Source: Syngnathus acus (lineage: Eukaryota > Chordata > Actinopteri > Syngnathiformes > Syngnathidae). Taken from it: a DNA stretch of 64,000 nt. The stretch's first letter is position 1, and every line of letters begins with the position of its first letter. Under the pieces are notes generated by a model that saw only the letters and a program-made list of their open reading frames with translations, had not been told where the DNA came from and did not search any database. The translations under genes were made by a program, and so were the position numbers. The stretch covers positions 3,967,956 through 4,031,955 of the forward strand of contig NC_051095.1 of assembly GCF_901709675.1 (NCBI RefSeq). The letters are read 5' to 3'. Of the stretch, positions 12,901 to 25,629 are shown in pieces.

Positions 12901-15900
12901 AACCTCATTGTCCTCTTTGCTGACACACTTCAGGTACTGAAGCGGAGTGGCTTTCATTTTGTTGCCGCGGCGACGTGTAATTAAAAGCCGCGTTTTGAAT
13001 GAGCACCTCTCGGGCAGGGCTACGGCTTCCCGGTGTCGCAGCTCTTCGACATGCTGCTGGAGATGAGGGAGCAGTACGGCGAGATCCTGCTCAAGAGATG
13101 GAACGTCACCTTCAGGTACATTTGACATGTTCCTGACCTTGCCAGCCCTTCGGAGGTTGCCCGGTCAAAAGGGCGCACACCCAACAGTCAACACAGCGCT
13201 TTGTGGGAAATGTCGCCCTTTTTGAAGTTTTAACGAGCGCCCCGAGGCAGGAAGTGTTTTAAAGCCACGTCCGCAACGTTCAGGATGGGTAGTGGCCCTC
13301 ACAAGATGTGTGCGAGGGCACCGCACGCCATTGTTCCTCAGTCTGTGCAGTGACACCAGTGGGACTTTGAGAGGCAGCGTACAAACAAACATGCTGAAAG
13401 TTTTTTTTTTTGCTTTTTCTTCCCCCCCTGCGTGCACACGCACGCACACACGGGAAAGCCACAGGAATGCGTTGCATTGTTGGAGAGGGAGCACTCTCCG
13501 GTTCATGGCCTCTCCATGGAACGTTGGAACGTCCGAAGTCTCGAGAGCCAAACAAGAAAGGGGGTGATGAAAGAAGAAGGGGGTGGGTGGTGGGGGGGAA
13601 GAAAACCTCAAGCATTAGAATGACACCCCCTCCCCACTCTGCGAGACGACTGCAGCCGACTTCTCGCGGCCTCAGCAGAAAAGACGTTTGCTCACCTGCA
13701 TCTCCTTCCACAGGCAGGTGTTGGACCAGGACAACTTCAGTCCCATCCCCGTGTCCACGGAGCAGGAGTACCGACACTACACCTCGCAGTTTCCCCTGCA
13801 AGACCCCGAGCTGGAGAAGGTAGAGGGCGCTAGAGGCCCGCCGATCCCAGCTTTTCAATTGACATGAAAATGTGCATTGTTGTGTGCAGCTCCCCTTCCC
13901 CAAGAAGCTTCCCTTCTCCGAGTTTGTGCCAAAAGTCTACAGCCAGCTCAAAGAGTTCATCTACGCTTGTCTCAAGTACTCTGAAGACCTGCACCTCAGG
14001 TACATGTCGCCTCTTTCCTCGCCTTCATCAAAATTCCTCGCGAGCCCGCTCTGGCCTCCTTTTTACCAAAAGCGCTCACCCGATCTGACCGCGCCTGAGA
14101 CCGCTTTCAAGACAAAAAAGCTGTGAAGACGCCCCCCCCCCCCCCCCCTCCTCGGTGGGTGCAAAGTCCGGTCGTGGAAACGGACGAAATTGACCACGAG
14201 GTGGAGCTGCGCTGGCGACGCCATCCGGATTTGATCTGCGCGCTCGTACGGCGGCTGCGGCGCGTGCGTGCGCTGGTTACGCTTGATGTAACAAGGAACT
14301 CAAACAAAGCGGCTACTTTTCCACTGAGGAGGCGAGCAATCAGGGAACATCTTGCACTGTGCGGCGGGAGGATTCCACAAAACTGGCACTGGGCCACACA
14401 CACACACACAGTTAAAATCCAATTCAACTACAAGGCATTTCAGAATAGCGCAATCATTAAACCAGACAGAGCTATAAAGAAAGTAATGAGCACAACTTTA
14501 CATTTCGGATGCCTACAAAGTTGCTGGACTGAAAAGCAAACGTTTGATTGAAGATCATTTTAAGTTCGCCCGGGGAGCAGGTCGGCGTTCCTTTCCGTGT
14601 GACCTTTGCGATTTATACGTAGCTAGCCGCTCGAGATGTCGGGGGAGCATTTGGGCGACTCGAAGAAAGGCTGGAAGGTTAAAAAAGGGGCGCAAAGGTG
14701 TTGAGCCGCGAAATCCGAGCGCGGCGTCGGCGAGAAAGAACATGCGGCAATCGCTGCGAGCGCTTTTTTCATGCGTACGACCATTTTGGCGCTTTTCCTT
14801 CTTGCTCTGGTTGGGCTGCAGCTTCTGTTGCGTTGTCAACGCCGGCTCTCTCACATAATCCACCCCAGACGATTCCTCGCATTTAGGGAAGCATATGTAG
14901 CGTTTAAGTAGCTGCTTACGTGCCCTCTGGCCTCTGGACGCCGCCGTGCTGGCCTCCCCCTGACTGCAACAACCTCCCCCGCCCCTCGCACATCTGTTGT
15001 GGCGGCGCAAACGCAATGAAATTTGATCAAAATTCTGCGGTGCGTCCGTCTATATTTGTGCGCTTCAAGGGTTCACTCGCGGACGTTGACTTTTTGACAC
15101 GCCCCCCATCCCCCCCACACACACACCATGCCGCCTGGGGTGAGCTACAGTTAGAACTCGCAGTGTTTCCAAAAAAGTACAAGAATCCTAAATACATTCC
15201 AACAATTAAAAGCAGGGGGGAAAAATTCCTGCAGAAGTGCAGAGTGAGCAGAACTTTGCGTGTGTGCGTTTTCAGTTCCAGGCACAGACAATCGAGTGAA
15301 TTGGCCGGAATGTGCATATTAGCCGCAGGCCGCTGGAATTGAACTCACAATCACACATGGACGCAGCACAGAGCAGAACCCCAAAGTTGTTTGCGTCGCC
15401 CTTAATTAGACTCCATGTTTGATGAGCATTTTGCTGCCCGGTTGGTCTGGAGAACGCGAGCTTTGGCCCAGACAGACGATCCTTGAGCAGACTTCCAAAA
15501 GCTGTTTTTCTTCAGCCGGACACGCGGCGCGTTTCAAAGCAAACAAACTCGAGAGTGTGCTGCTGCTAAGCGGCTCGTGAACTCGGAACGTGAGATTCTT
15601 GGAAAATCAACAGCTGAGCAAATTGGAAATAATTTCAAGAAATAATCATTTCTCGCCAAAGGATTTTTTTTTTCTCCACGTTAATCTTTGTGTACTTTCT
15701 CAGCTCCACAGAGGTGGATGACATGATCCGCAAATCCACCAATCTGCTGCTAACCCGAACCTTGAGCAACTGTCTGCACTACGCCATTAAGAAGAAGAAT
15801 GTCGGGCTGGCTGAGGTTACTGCGCATGTCCTTGTCACTCTTTGACATTGTCCTCAGCATTGTGATAACTAGCTTACTTGTGCTCCAGTTGGTGCAGGTG

Positions 15901-18900
15901 ATCATCAACACCACCCACCTGGAGCAGAGCTGCCATTTTATGGAGGAGTTTATATCAAACATCACCAACGTCCCGTCAGACACGGCCAACGCCACCAAGC
16001 TGTACGGGACCTCCACCTTTAAGGTGAGCGTCTGCGCCAACCCGGCCCGGCGTTTGACGGATATGCCCGTCACGACCCGTCTGCTCTCGCAGGACGCTCG
16101 CCACGCGGCCGAGGCGGAGATCTACACCGGCCTCAACGCCAAAATCGACCAGTTCCTGCAGCTGGCGGATTATGACTGGATGGCGGGCGTGCCCAGCGGC
16201 GCGGCGCCGGCGCCCAGCGACTACCTATTGGACCTGGTGGCCTTCCTGAAAAGCACCTTCAGTGTCTTCACCAACTTGCCCGTGAGTCGTCAGACAGAAA
16301 GCGAAATCGTTTTGCGAAAAGAGTACGCCACCCTTACAAAGCAGTCTTGCACATTCAAGATGGCCGACATGCTTTCGTAGCCCCCTCGAGCTACGGCGTC
16401 TACGTGAACAAACGCGTGTTAGCGCCACACGTCGACGGGACGTTACGAGGCGCTCGCGTCGCTTTAAGATCGTTAACGCCACGCCTGGCTCAGCTCATTA
16501 ACGCGCTCAGCTGCAGATTACGCCGCCGCAGCTCAGATTATCGACTCCGTGGCCACGCATCGGCGCCGACGCAACACACCGACGCGGTCGTCGTGTCGCC
16601 ATCGAGCCGGTCCGATTGTTGCTAGAATATAAACAAACGCACACACAGGGCGGTTGAGCAAAGTGTTTTTCAACACTTCTAAGGAGCTTTACTTTCCACC
16701 CCCACGAGCCCCGGACGTGACCCTGTCACACACACACAGAGTGGGGCCGCCTAAGCAGATCGGATGCTGCGGATCAGTAAATCTGAGTGGCATGACCCTC
16801 TGAAATGAGAGAAGTGGAGTTGCTCACACTCTGGGCCCAAAAGTCACATCCTGGTAGCGTTACCGCGTGACCATGAGGAGATCGTTACGTAGCGGAAAAT
16901 CGCTTCGCAAATTTAATTCCGTTATGTGACTGTTTGCAAACAGAAGCGATTTAGTTCCCCTTATATAAATAAAAATAAAAAAAATATATATACATATATA
17001 ATTAATATAATATATACAGAAAATAAGAACCTACAGCGAGTTGTGTTTACCTTGTTTGAAATCGAGTTTAGTATTTAAAAAAAAAAGTTATTGGGATTTC
17101 AAAAAATGGGATTTCAGAATCGCCCTTAAATTTCAGCCGAAATCCAAACAGACACAACTTTCTTGTGAGTAGTCTATTTGTGGTTTATGTCTCTCCTCAT
17201 TCAGGGAGCGCCCGTAGAACATGCTATCTTGCCGGTGAGTATGTGTGTGTGGCGCCTTGCTAACCCCTCAACGTTTGCCCTCACGTTGTGGCCCGAGACT
17301 TCAGCCAGCCAGCCAGCAGCATGTCCAGGAGCAGTCGTGCACGTTTGTGTCATGTGTGAAGTGTTCTGACGCAAATGTGGGGGGGGTGCAATTTAGACGC
17401 CATCAAGATCTCGCTCATCTTGTGTGCTGTTTTGCAGATTTTTCTAATGATAGTGGTAGTAAGAGGCGGGTTGAGTCCCAACTGAAGGCCCAGTTGCAAA
17501 AGCACGGCCCGCATGTCAGTCGGAACCGTGCCAATACAATTAGCTCGTTTCACGCTCAATCTCACCCTATTATGACTGACCCAGAGGTTGCGCGTGTGTG
17601 TGTGGACATCCGGTGTGTGTTCCTCCAATGTGTGTAATTGGATTTCCACGCGAGGTGAAGCCTTCGTGAACTAGGGGTGGGCCGGAAGATCGTGTTTCAA
17701 GCTTCTTCACACCCCCTCCTCAGCTCCCCTGGCAGCTTTTTAACAGTGTCTGTTTCTTGGTCAGGGCAAAGTGGCGCAGACGGCGTGCATGTCGGCGTGC
17801 AAGCACATCTCCACGTCGCTGATGCAGCTGCTGCTGGACCCCGAGGTCAAGCAGATCTCCATGGGGGCGCTGCACCAGCTCAACGCCGACGTCGACGAGT
17901 GCGAAGGTGAGCGCTGGTGGATGACGCAACATTGCTCATGTCCATGACACTCGTGCAAACTCGCCTACGTCACACCCTGGCCCACCTGGACACGCCTTTT
18001 ATGTAAAGCCAAACATCTCGCATACGGTTACGACAATACGCATTTTATGCTTACAAAATATCCGTGGGCAAAATTTTGGGGGATTTAATTGGTTCATCTG
18101 GATTTTCGCTGACTACGGAAAATGGGGGTGCAAAGTACATGACTTTTTTAATCCGTGCTGCGGGTGTAGTTTGTATTCTGACCCAGAGGGGGCACTGTGA
18201 ATCAACTTCCACTTCCCGCCGGGTCAAAATCGGAACTTTTTCTCCCCAAAGACACAATTTAAAATGGATTAAAAGGAGACAAAAGGCGCAATGGGATGAA
18301 AGGGCCCGAGGGAAAATAGGATTAAATGAATGAGGTGCGAGGAGGAATAAAAAAAGACGAATTCGGCAGACAAAAGAGAGAAACATGCACGGCTGAGGGG
18401 AGCGAGGGAATGAAAACCAACGTGGACTTTGAAAGGGAGGGATTAGAGGTGAACTTTGGGCTTCAAACATGTTTAGAGAAAGATGGCCGCCATCAAGCGC
18501 CACGCAGGAAGGAAGCGACAGACATCAGACAGGGGGGGTAAAGGAACAAAGAAGGAAAAAGGAAATCAAAGTTGAGTCGCTGGTGTCGGCGTTCAGCGGC
18601 AAAGCCGCCTCTTGTGTGTCACGGGGTCACTGGAAATGGCAGGCATGTAATCGGCACCGTGGTGCGTAGGGGCCGCCATTTTGTGTCAAGTGAAAGCCTC
18701 ATCGGGAAACATCGGTGCTGTCCAAGCTATGGCCTGAGGGGCCATTTTTGGCCCACTGTTAATTGTTTTAAGCCTATTGTAGAAGCGACACGGAAAACTT
18801 GTTTTTTTGGGTGCAAAGTTCTACAAAATTGCTTTTATAGCGAGCTTTTCCAGATCAGTCAAACGTTTCTCTGCAACAAATGAAATCAGCGCAGCAATTG

Positions 18901-21900
18901 GCGCGAGTCATGCTTTTTGACTGACAGCCTTTCATAGTAAACAAAAGCAAACCATTGAGTTGACTTCATCTTCACAAACTCTCTCTCTCTCCGAGAGTGA
19001 TGCAATCGGTACGAAAATGAGCTGACTCAGCAGTTTCATCGGCGGAAATAAATCTGCTTGCGCTTACTTCTAGGGCTGCGCAGTATATCGAATAAATATC
19101 GATGCCACGATATCGGTAAACATCATCGAGGCTAAACATCACACGCAAAAAAAAAGAAAATCCAGACTTTCAATCTCAAGGCAGCACAATTTCACGTTGG
19201 CCCTTGTGGATTTTTTGAGAAGCAAAAGCTTGGCCACCTCTGCTCCCTCGCACACCTCTCCTCTTCCCCGTGGGCTCGTTTGCCAAGTGACGCCGAGACC
19301 CCTGCTAGCACTCCGCACGCACCAGCTTCACCACAACAATGCCATGCTACACACGGACACACACACACACACACATACGCACTCTCCCCTCTCTGACATG
19401 ACTTGAACAGCCACCCCTCCCCCCTCCTGCTCCTCCCCCCCCCGCCCGTCATTTGTCTGCCAATCTGTCCTGATGCATAGCGAATCTAACCAGGTCTTTT
19501 ATTCTTCCCTTTTTTTTTTATTCTTCCCTCCTCCTCCTCCTCTCTTCCCTCGCTCCGGGGGTGGACCGTTTGTATTTTTCCCACAGGTTTTGCCAGAGCC
19601 GGCCCGGTCGCAGGCTTCCAGGGTGACACGTTGCTTCTGGCCTTCAGTGACTTGAGACAAGTAGGTCTTTGTCTACGTCGTCGTTGTCGTCGTCTTCTTC
19701 GGTCCTTGCTGTCTCCCCCCCCCCTCACTTCTTTCATCCTTCCGCACATCCTCCTCCTCTCCTCGGACAAACGTCCATTAAAAGTCTGCAGACTTCTTGG
19801 GAAGAGAGTCGTGTTTTACTTCACTTGTAATTTTCTTGCTGCCCTAATTTTATATTAAATCAATCCAAATTTTTTTAGTATTTTATTTTATCTTTGATTT
19901 CATTTTCATTTTTTTAGCCAAATTCAAAAAAAAAAATCAACATGAAAATAAATAGCAAGGAATCAATGAAATCCCGAGAAGATTCCCCGACAGGAAGTCT
20001 CCCGGCTCGGCGTCTCACGCGGGCCCAAACAGAATCGCCGTTGGTGTTTTTTGGAACTCGGGCGGCTGAGGTCGGCTTGTGTGCGCGTGACAGCGGATGA
20101 CGGATGGGCCGGCAGGACGGAGCGGGAAGGATGAATGAGGTGACGGACAGAGACGGATAGCCCTTTATCCCCGCTGTCACAATCCCGCTTTCTCCCCGCC
20201 TCGCTTCTCTTTCTGCGCCTGTCGGGATGATGCAGTGCCTCGGCTTCATCCTCCTCTTCCTCATCTGGTCCCTCCTTTTCCTGCCTCCCGTCCATCTCCT
20301 TCCTCCGCATTGTTTCTGACGCCATTCTCATCACGTCAAAAGAAGCTTTTCATACCTCGCATGTGTCACGTGCCAGCGCTTTCACAGGCGCATTCTTCTC
20401 ACGCGGGCTCGCCGCTCCCGTACGCCCTCCGTCGAGCCCGCCCAGGAACGCTCGATAAATCACGCTGACGGGGCCCCGTTAGCCGCTTGCTCCCGTAGAC
20501 ATTTTTCTCTGTCAATTATGTCACGTTTGAAGAATTCTCTCAAGCCGATCAACGTGACTGATTAGATTTTCCCATTGATTTGACCGGCTGGAAAACAAAA
20601 AATTCAGATGCGGAAAATCTACTCGAGTGATGCACTTGCGTATCAAATCGATTTTTAAACCCTGTATGAAATTGAAAGGCCATTAATCTATTCCAGCCCC
20701 CCAAAAATAAAAGCGCTGTAGGAGAATGTCAAGAAATACACAAGAAACGGCAGACATTGTATCGGTGGCTCTCCTTTCCCACACGCGAGGGCATCTCAAC
20801 ACCTAAATTGCTCCCATTTAAAAAAAAAAAAAAAATCATCTTTGCAAAGGCAGAATCGGCATAGCTATTTTTAGACTGGACGCAAACGCGAATGTGTTTC
20901 GTCGCACGCTAGCTCGTAAGCCGATGTCTCGGCTTTGGCGGCGTTTTCGATTCGGGTCCCGCTTGTGAATGTGGCGGCGTGTTGATGCCGAGTGAAAGCG
21001 TCCAGTCAGGTGAAAGTGATACGTACAGGGTGGTCTCTCGACCTCGCTCCCCCTCGCTCTCCTCGGGAGGCCGACACTTCCCTTCAAGCGTGTGAGCGCT
21101 CACATGGGGCGGTTAGGGGGGGTTCGCCATCAATAGTGAGGCGAAAAAGGCCGAAAGGGAGGATGAGCAGCAGATGGACGTGTAAATGCTCGCCCGCCGA
21201 TCCCGTGCACACACGCAAACGTGACTGTTTTTACAAACACAAAATACGACACTTTTGATGGACAAAGAAAAGCCTTGATGGACCCCCCCTCCCAAATTCC
21301 CCTACTTCCTTTTTGCTTCCCGGTGTGTGAACAAGCGTATCAATAATGAAAAAAAAAAAATCCTAATTTGGAAGTTTAAAGGTCAAACGAAGTTCACCCG
21401 GAAACGTGAACGTCCGTTTTATCCCGAAATCGGAACATCCGCCGCAACTTTAGCCTACTGTTTGTCGATCATATATGAGGATAAGCACTACTTTTATCTG
21501 CGGTGAAAGGGTGATTACATGATATCAGAGAGACACACACGCCGGTGCAGTGCAGTGGAAGGTCAGTGGGCTCACTGGTGCCAGGGAGGGTGGAAACTTG
21601 TCTTAAGACCCCCGCAAGTCTCTTATCTGATGCCACATGTGTGTGTGCGCATACAGCAGCTCGGGCTAACGCGGCGCCCGAGATGACGGCGCAAAGTAAA
21701 AGCGTTCTTATCTGCCGGGATTTATGACTTCAAGCTTGTGTCGGTGTGGGAGAGGTCGCCGCGCGTTCTTCTCGACCCCCGCCTCAACTTCCTGCCCCGT
21801 CTGTGGCCGGGCCTTATCGCCGTGACGACGGGTCAGCCAGTGGTCATGACAACATCGCCGCTCGGGGGGCCCGCCCGATGGGACGGGACGGCCGCTTCCG

Positions 21901-23984
21901 AGCGATAGGCGCTCGGCATGCGCCTGCGCCTCGGCATCGGCTCATTGTTCCGCGCTATCGGACGGGCCGATAGCACCTGCGTGCGCGTGCGCTTCCTGTT
22001 TGCGCCACGGCGGCCATCTTGGTTGGCGATGATTAGTAAGCCGTAATTGCGTTCATGTGTCGGTATAATTTTTCATAGTACAACATTTGTCTTTATTTCT
22101 TCGGATTTATAACGTAATTATAATTCATGAACCAATTATTTAACTACTTTACTACCCTTTATACTCATCAAGTGGAATCCAACTTGCCCTTTACTTGGCA
22201 AAAGTGCGCAAAACGATGGGAGTCAAGGAAAAAAAAAACGTAAACGTTCAACTAAACATTTCATCGTTGTATACTGACGTATATTTGCAAATAAATTCAT
22301 ATTTTGCCTGTCCTTCGACATATTTTTATTATTTTATAGTAATAGTAAATATAGTAAATATATTGTCTAAGTCATTATCACACTAAAATATTTTTTCTTT
22401 CTGAGTCTATCTAATATTTTGTCTCTGGAAAGTCCTGTCACAATATTACCTAGCCCTGTTTTTTATTTCACTAATATTTTTCGATTGTTCACAATGAACC
22501 AATTATAGAAGTTCAAAGATGACCAAATAACCGAATGTAACAGCAATCTTTTTATTTGGAGAAGGACTGGCGTGTACCTTTGGTGCCTCCTCGCCGCCGT
22601 CTTGCGGCACTTTTGTTTGCGAGCGGTCGCGCCGGCGTGACGCCGCGCGCTTCGCCCGCTCTAAGGCACCGGCGGCTGTCGTCCAAGTGGCTTGTGTATT
22701 TCCACTCCCTTCCCCCAACATGTGGTTTCGCTCGCCATCCCTCTGCATCCCCCTCGTCCTCTCTCATCCCTCGCTCACATATGGTTTCTCTCTTGTGTGT
22801 TTGGTGTTACCCGGAGTTCACTGGGGCTCCCGGCTCGCGTGTTCTTAAAGGCGCGGATCGTGCGTGCGCGGGATTGGGGGCAGGTTATGCAACACTTTGA
22901 AACGTGGGTCACTTATTTTGTTGTTGTTATTGTTGTTGTAGCTGCTGGAGCTGTTCACGCAGTGGGACTGGTCCAGCTACCTGGCCGACTACGGCAAAGC
23001 CAGCTGCAAGTATCTGCGCGTCAACCCGCACGCCGCGCTGGCCGTGTTGGAAAAGTGAGTGGCCTGCGCGCCCCCGTCCTCATCCTCAAGCGCCGTCCGC
23101 GCGCTCAGCTCTCTTTTCTCTCTCTTGTGTTTGTCGCGTGTCGGCAGGTTGTCCAAGCCGTGAGTATTGTTTTCCGCATGTACGCGCAAACGACTTGCAG
23201 TGTCTAGTTTGTTCTGATTTGCTGCCATTTGAGTAACGTGGGTTAAAAAAAAAAAAAAAAAAGTGCAATTAAGGTTACTGATACCTTTGCATGTGGGAAA
23301 GGAGAGCCACAGTCACAGATGTTTACGGAACAGGACGTACGGGACTCGTACGGACTCACACGTGGACTAACCGCCCAATCTGACGACAGTAGAAGTTGGT
23401 CAAAGTTGCATGTTGTGCACATGTTTGTGTTTTTTTTGGGGTGCTGTGATTAAATGCCACAATCCCAAGAGATGACAATGAGAACGCCGACTGAAGTGGA
23501 CCATTACAGAAAAATGACAGCAACTCTTCATTGCACAACTCCTGATTAACATGCAACCAAGTAGAAGGTTTTGAGGTGACTACTTTTTTTGTAAACAATT
23601 AAGAATCTAATTGCTACAAAGAGAGGAAACAGGTGAGAATAAGAAGAGTGTGGATTTTGCGAGAAGGTTTTGGCAATGATCGCTTGCGTGACAGGCGCAC
23701 GGGGACTATCCGCACTTTGCTTTTTAGTCAACAATTATTGTAAAATACGCATTGAATTCTGTCGATGGGCAAAACTGCTATCAAGGCCTAATGTTTCATT
23801 TTCCAAAAGTTTCTTAGCAACTCCTAATTGGGCAACACTGATTCTTCTGTGTTTCAGGATGCGGGAGAGCAGCAGGAAGAACGTGGTCTTCGCACAATTC
23901 CGAAAGACGGAACGCGACAGACAGAAGCTCATCGACACCGTCATCAAGCAGTTACGCAACCTCATCGCACAGCACCAGGCCTGA
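6970..23984 (+). CDS. exoc6b: exocyst complex component 6B (Sec15-like), complete
   Basis: Twenty-two exons: 6970-7058, 8195-8360, 8434-8481, 8552-8642, 8722-8767, 9340-9544, 10423-10593, 11235-11303, 12328-12411, 12546-12592, 12668-12788, 12862-12933, 13018-13115, 13714-13819, 13890-13999, 15704-15815, 15889-16023, 16093-16281, 17765-17906, 19587-19660, 22942-23054, 23858-23984. Total 2415 bp, 804 residues (human about 811). Family blocks include HFQGFVDSITELLKVRGEAQ (N-terminal coiled coil), KDFLESIRKHSDKIGETA, AQDLVDFSPVYRCLHIY, FFVVEDHVLHTTQGLVNRAY, DLKNLIVLFADTLQ, LPFSEFVPKVYSQLKEFIYA, QKIDQFLQLADYDWM-like, and the Sec15 C-terminal helices ending AQFRKTERDRQKLIDT. Exon 7 is an acidic, poorly conserved linker. 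Sec15 is the exocyst subunit that binds Rab GTPases on secretory vesicles. The B paralogue is chosen because cyp26b1 follows immediately. Start 6970 has a strong Kozak context. Intron 3 uses a GC donor. Confidence 0.95.
7441..7645 (+). mobile_element. degenerate tRNA-like SINE remnant in exoc6b intron 1
   Basis: The stretch resembles the widespread fish element beginning GCACGGTGG, followed by CACGTCTGCCTCACA and the B-box-like GGTTCGAATCTC (7495-7506), then CATCCAAAAACATGCA and a tail ending in AATCAATCAATTAATAG. The A/B-box-like words mark a tRNA-related promoter. The middle part is shortened and mutated, so it is an old inactive copy. The family name is not assigned. Confidence 0.65.
14132..14149. 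repeat. poly-C tract in exoc6b intron 15
   Basis: A run of about 18 consecutive C residues lies shortly after exon 15. It is a simple homopolymer, prone to length change and to sequencing error. Confidence 0.8.
17205..17234 (+). other. exoc6b: candidate 30-nt cassette microexon of exoc6b (between exons 18 and 19)
   Basis: A pyrimidine-rich acceptor (tctctcctcattcag) ends at 17204 and a strong donor (CCG followed by gtgagt) starts at 17235. The 30 nt between encode GAPVEHAILP with no stop. Both flanking introns are phase 0, because exon 18 ends ...TNLP and exon 19 begins GKVAQ. Inclusion would therefore insert ten residues without breaking the frame, giving about 814 residues. It lies in a 1.48-kb intron. 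I infer this from splice signals and frame only. Confidence 0.5.
19071..19132. repeat. degenerate dispersed fish repeat (AGGGCTGC...ATATCGA...ATATCGATG type)
   Basis: The words ctagggctgcgcagtatatcg and cacgatatcggtaaacatc resemble a dispersed vertebrate repeat that opens with AGGGCTGCACGATATATCG. Only about 60 bp remain, in exoc6b intron 19. Assignment rests on remembered resemblance. Confidence 0.4.
21380..21396 (+). promoter_or_regulatory. perfect DR5 retinoic acid response element in exoc6b intron 20
   Basis: AGGTCA at 21380-21385, five spacer bases (AACGA), then AGTTCA at 21391-21396. Both half-sites fit the RAR/RXR consensus RGKTCA, and a spacing of five is the classical RARE. It lies 4.2 kb upstream of the cyp26b1 start codon. 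cyp26 genes are known to be induced by retinoic acid as negative feedback. Binding and target gene are inferred. Confidence 0.55.
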
Positions 23985-24067
23985 ACGGACACCCGCGCAC
24001 CTCTCTCCCGAACAAAAGCCACATCTATGCATTCTCACCGACGGGGATTTGTTTCTTTTCACTTCAC

Positions 24068-24073
24068 AATAAA
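24068..24073 (+). terminator. exoc6b: poly(A) signal of exoc6b
   Basis: AATAAA lies 84 bp after the stop codon (23982-23984), followed by GT-rich sequence (tgtatgtgatagaccgtgtcgtgtc). It implies a 3'UTR of about 110 nt. Confidence 0.8.
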
Positions 24074-25387
24074 TGTTACAACACTTGTATGTGATAGACC
24101 GTGTCGTGTCATCATTACGCCGAGGAGGAGGAGCTTATCCTACCTTCAATCGGTGCTTTGCTTTTGGTGATGGTGGGCAGTCACATCACTGGTGGAAGGC
24201 ATCCTAAACCAATGCCAATGTGGCCATTTTGCTTCTGTCAAAAAAAAACAGCACATTAGTGTAACTTGCTTCAACTAAAGTTCAGATTATTGGGCTTTCT
24301 CATGAAATTTATTGATTAGTTCATAATGCACGATAGACTTGACAGGTGAAATGATTTTGATTCTCGAAGATGTCTTTGCTTGCACACATATGTTGCATTC
24401 TTCAACGAGCTAAAGCCAGAGTGTGTTGCACAACAGATGTGAGCTGTCGGGTCTAATGCCAGCATTCGGCTTAAAGCGAATTATTTCTCTACTTGTATTT
24501 TTATTTTTTTAGCGTAACATTTACCCAGGTAAAGGCGTTGACAACAAATTTGCGTTTGCGTTGCTGACCTCAACAGAGTCAAATAAATCAAACTATGTAA
24601 AAAAAAAAAAAAAAAAAAGTGGCAGTTTTATAACGCATCATAAAATAAAGCATCTCTCGTTAATTTTTTATAATAAATGCATGTTTTCCACAGGAAAAGA
24701 TTATACTGGAATAGCAATTTTTTTTAATAAAAATCCCTCCTTCACGTCAATTGGGCAATAGTAATAATTTACTTGTCACTGTTTTTCCATTACTTTTGAT
24801 GATTTTAATAAGTTGTTAAAATACATTAATAATGAAATGCTGTGCCAAATGTGTACATGTAATACTATGAAGTGACAACTGAATGATACATCGATGTGGT
24901 TTTCTTGTGACATTCCAAAGCGTTGGCACGCAGCTGTGCGCCGCGTTGCCACCAGGCGGCGACATTGCGCTTCCGTCTCAACAACAAGCAGGAGCGGAGC
25001 GCAAGATGCGCTTGAGACAAACTCTCACACAACCACGCACGAAACCGTTGCGTACCTATGACGTGACACTTGTTTCCCCACACAAGATCGATTAAGGCCA
25101 ATTTAACTTCTGTAGCACCAGCTCCTGCGCAGAAGTTGTCCCAGCAAGGGCGCGCGCTTCTCCGACGTGAACGGGCCAACAAAAGCCGCTCGATCTAATT
25201 CAAACATCACCACTTGACGCAGCTGCACGCCAAAAAAAGCAACTTTTGGAAAGTTGACGTGAGTTTGGCGCACTTCCGGCGCGCAGGTGACTAGTTCAAC
25301 AGTTGACACGCCGGGCGCACTCCTCCTCCTCCTGAGAGGAGATGTGGGTGGGGTGGGGGTCCTCCAGGAGCCGAAGGAGGTGGAGCA
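24074..25387. other. intergenic exoc6b - cyp26b1
   Basis: No gene is supported. The first 800 bp are AT-rich with an A-run at 24599-24618. The last 500 bp become GC-rich towards the cyp26b1 promoter. AGTTCA followed two bases later by AGTTGA (25291-25304) is an imperfect DR2 half-site pair that could bind nuclear receptors, but this is weak. Confidence 0.5.
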
Positions 25388-25460
25388 GAGGGGCGGGGAG
25401 GGGGGAGACCTTGGCCGCTGCCTGCGCGCTATATAAACACTCATTTGACTGACGCACACA
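25388..25460 (+). promoter_or_regulatory. cyp26b1: core promoter of cyp26b1 (GC box and TATA box)
   Basis: A GC box region (aggggcggggagggggg) at about 25388-25404 precedes TATATAAA at 25430-25437. The start site is expected near 25460, which gives a 5'UTR of about 170 nt before the ATG at 25630. The position relative to the recognised protein start supports the call. Confidence 0.75.
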
Positions 25461-25629
25461 CGCACAGTGCGCCCACACGCGCGCGCCCACAGAAGCAGCA
25501 GCCGAAGCATCCTCCGCGCCTCCTCCTCCTCCCTGCGCTCGTCATCATCATCTTCACCTTCACGCGAGCGGCATGAGGTGGTCCGGCTGCTAGGAGCTCG
25601 TCGCGTCCCCTCCCACCCCCGGCCCCAGC

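Noticed and set aside
13280-13903. 207-codon minus-strand open frame
   Set aside because: It is antisense to exoc6b exon 14 and its introns and has no family features. GC bias explains the open frame.
15799-16380. 193-codon plus-strand open frame
   Set aside because: It is exoc6b exons 17 and 18 with retained introns, not a separate gene.
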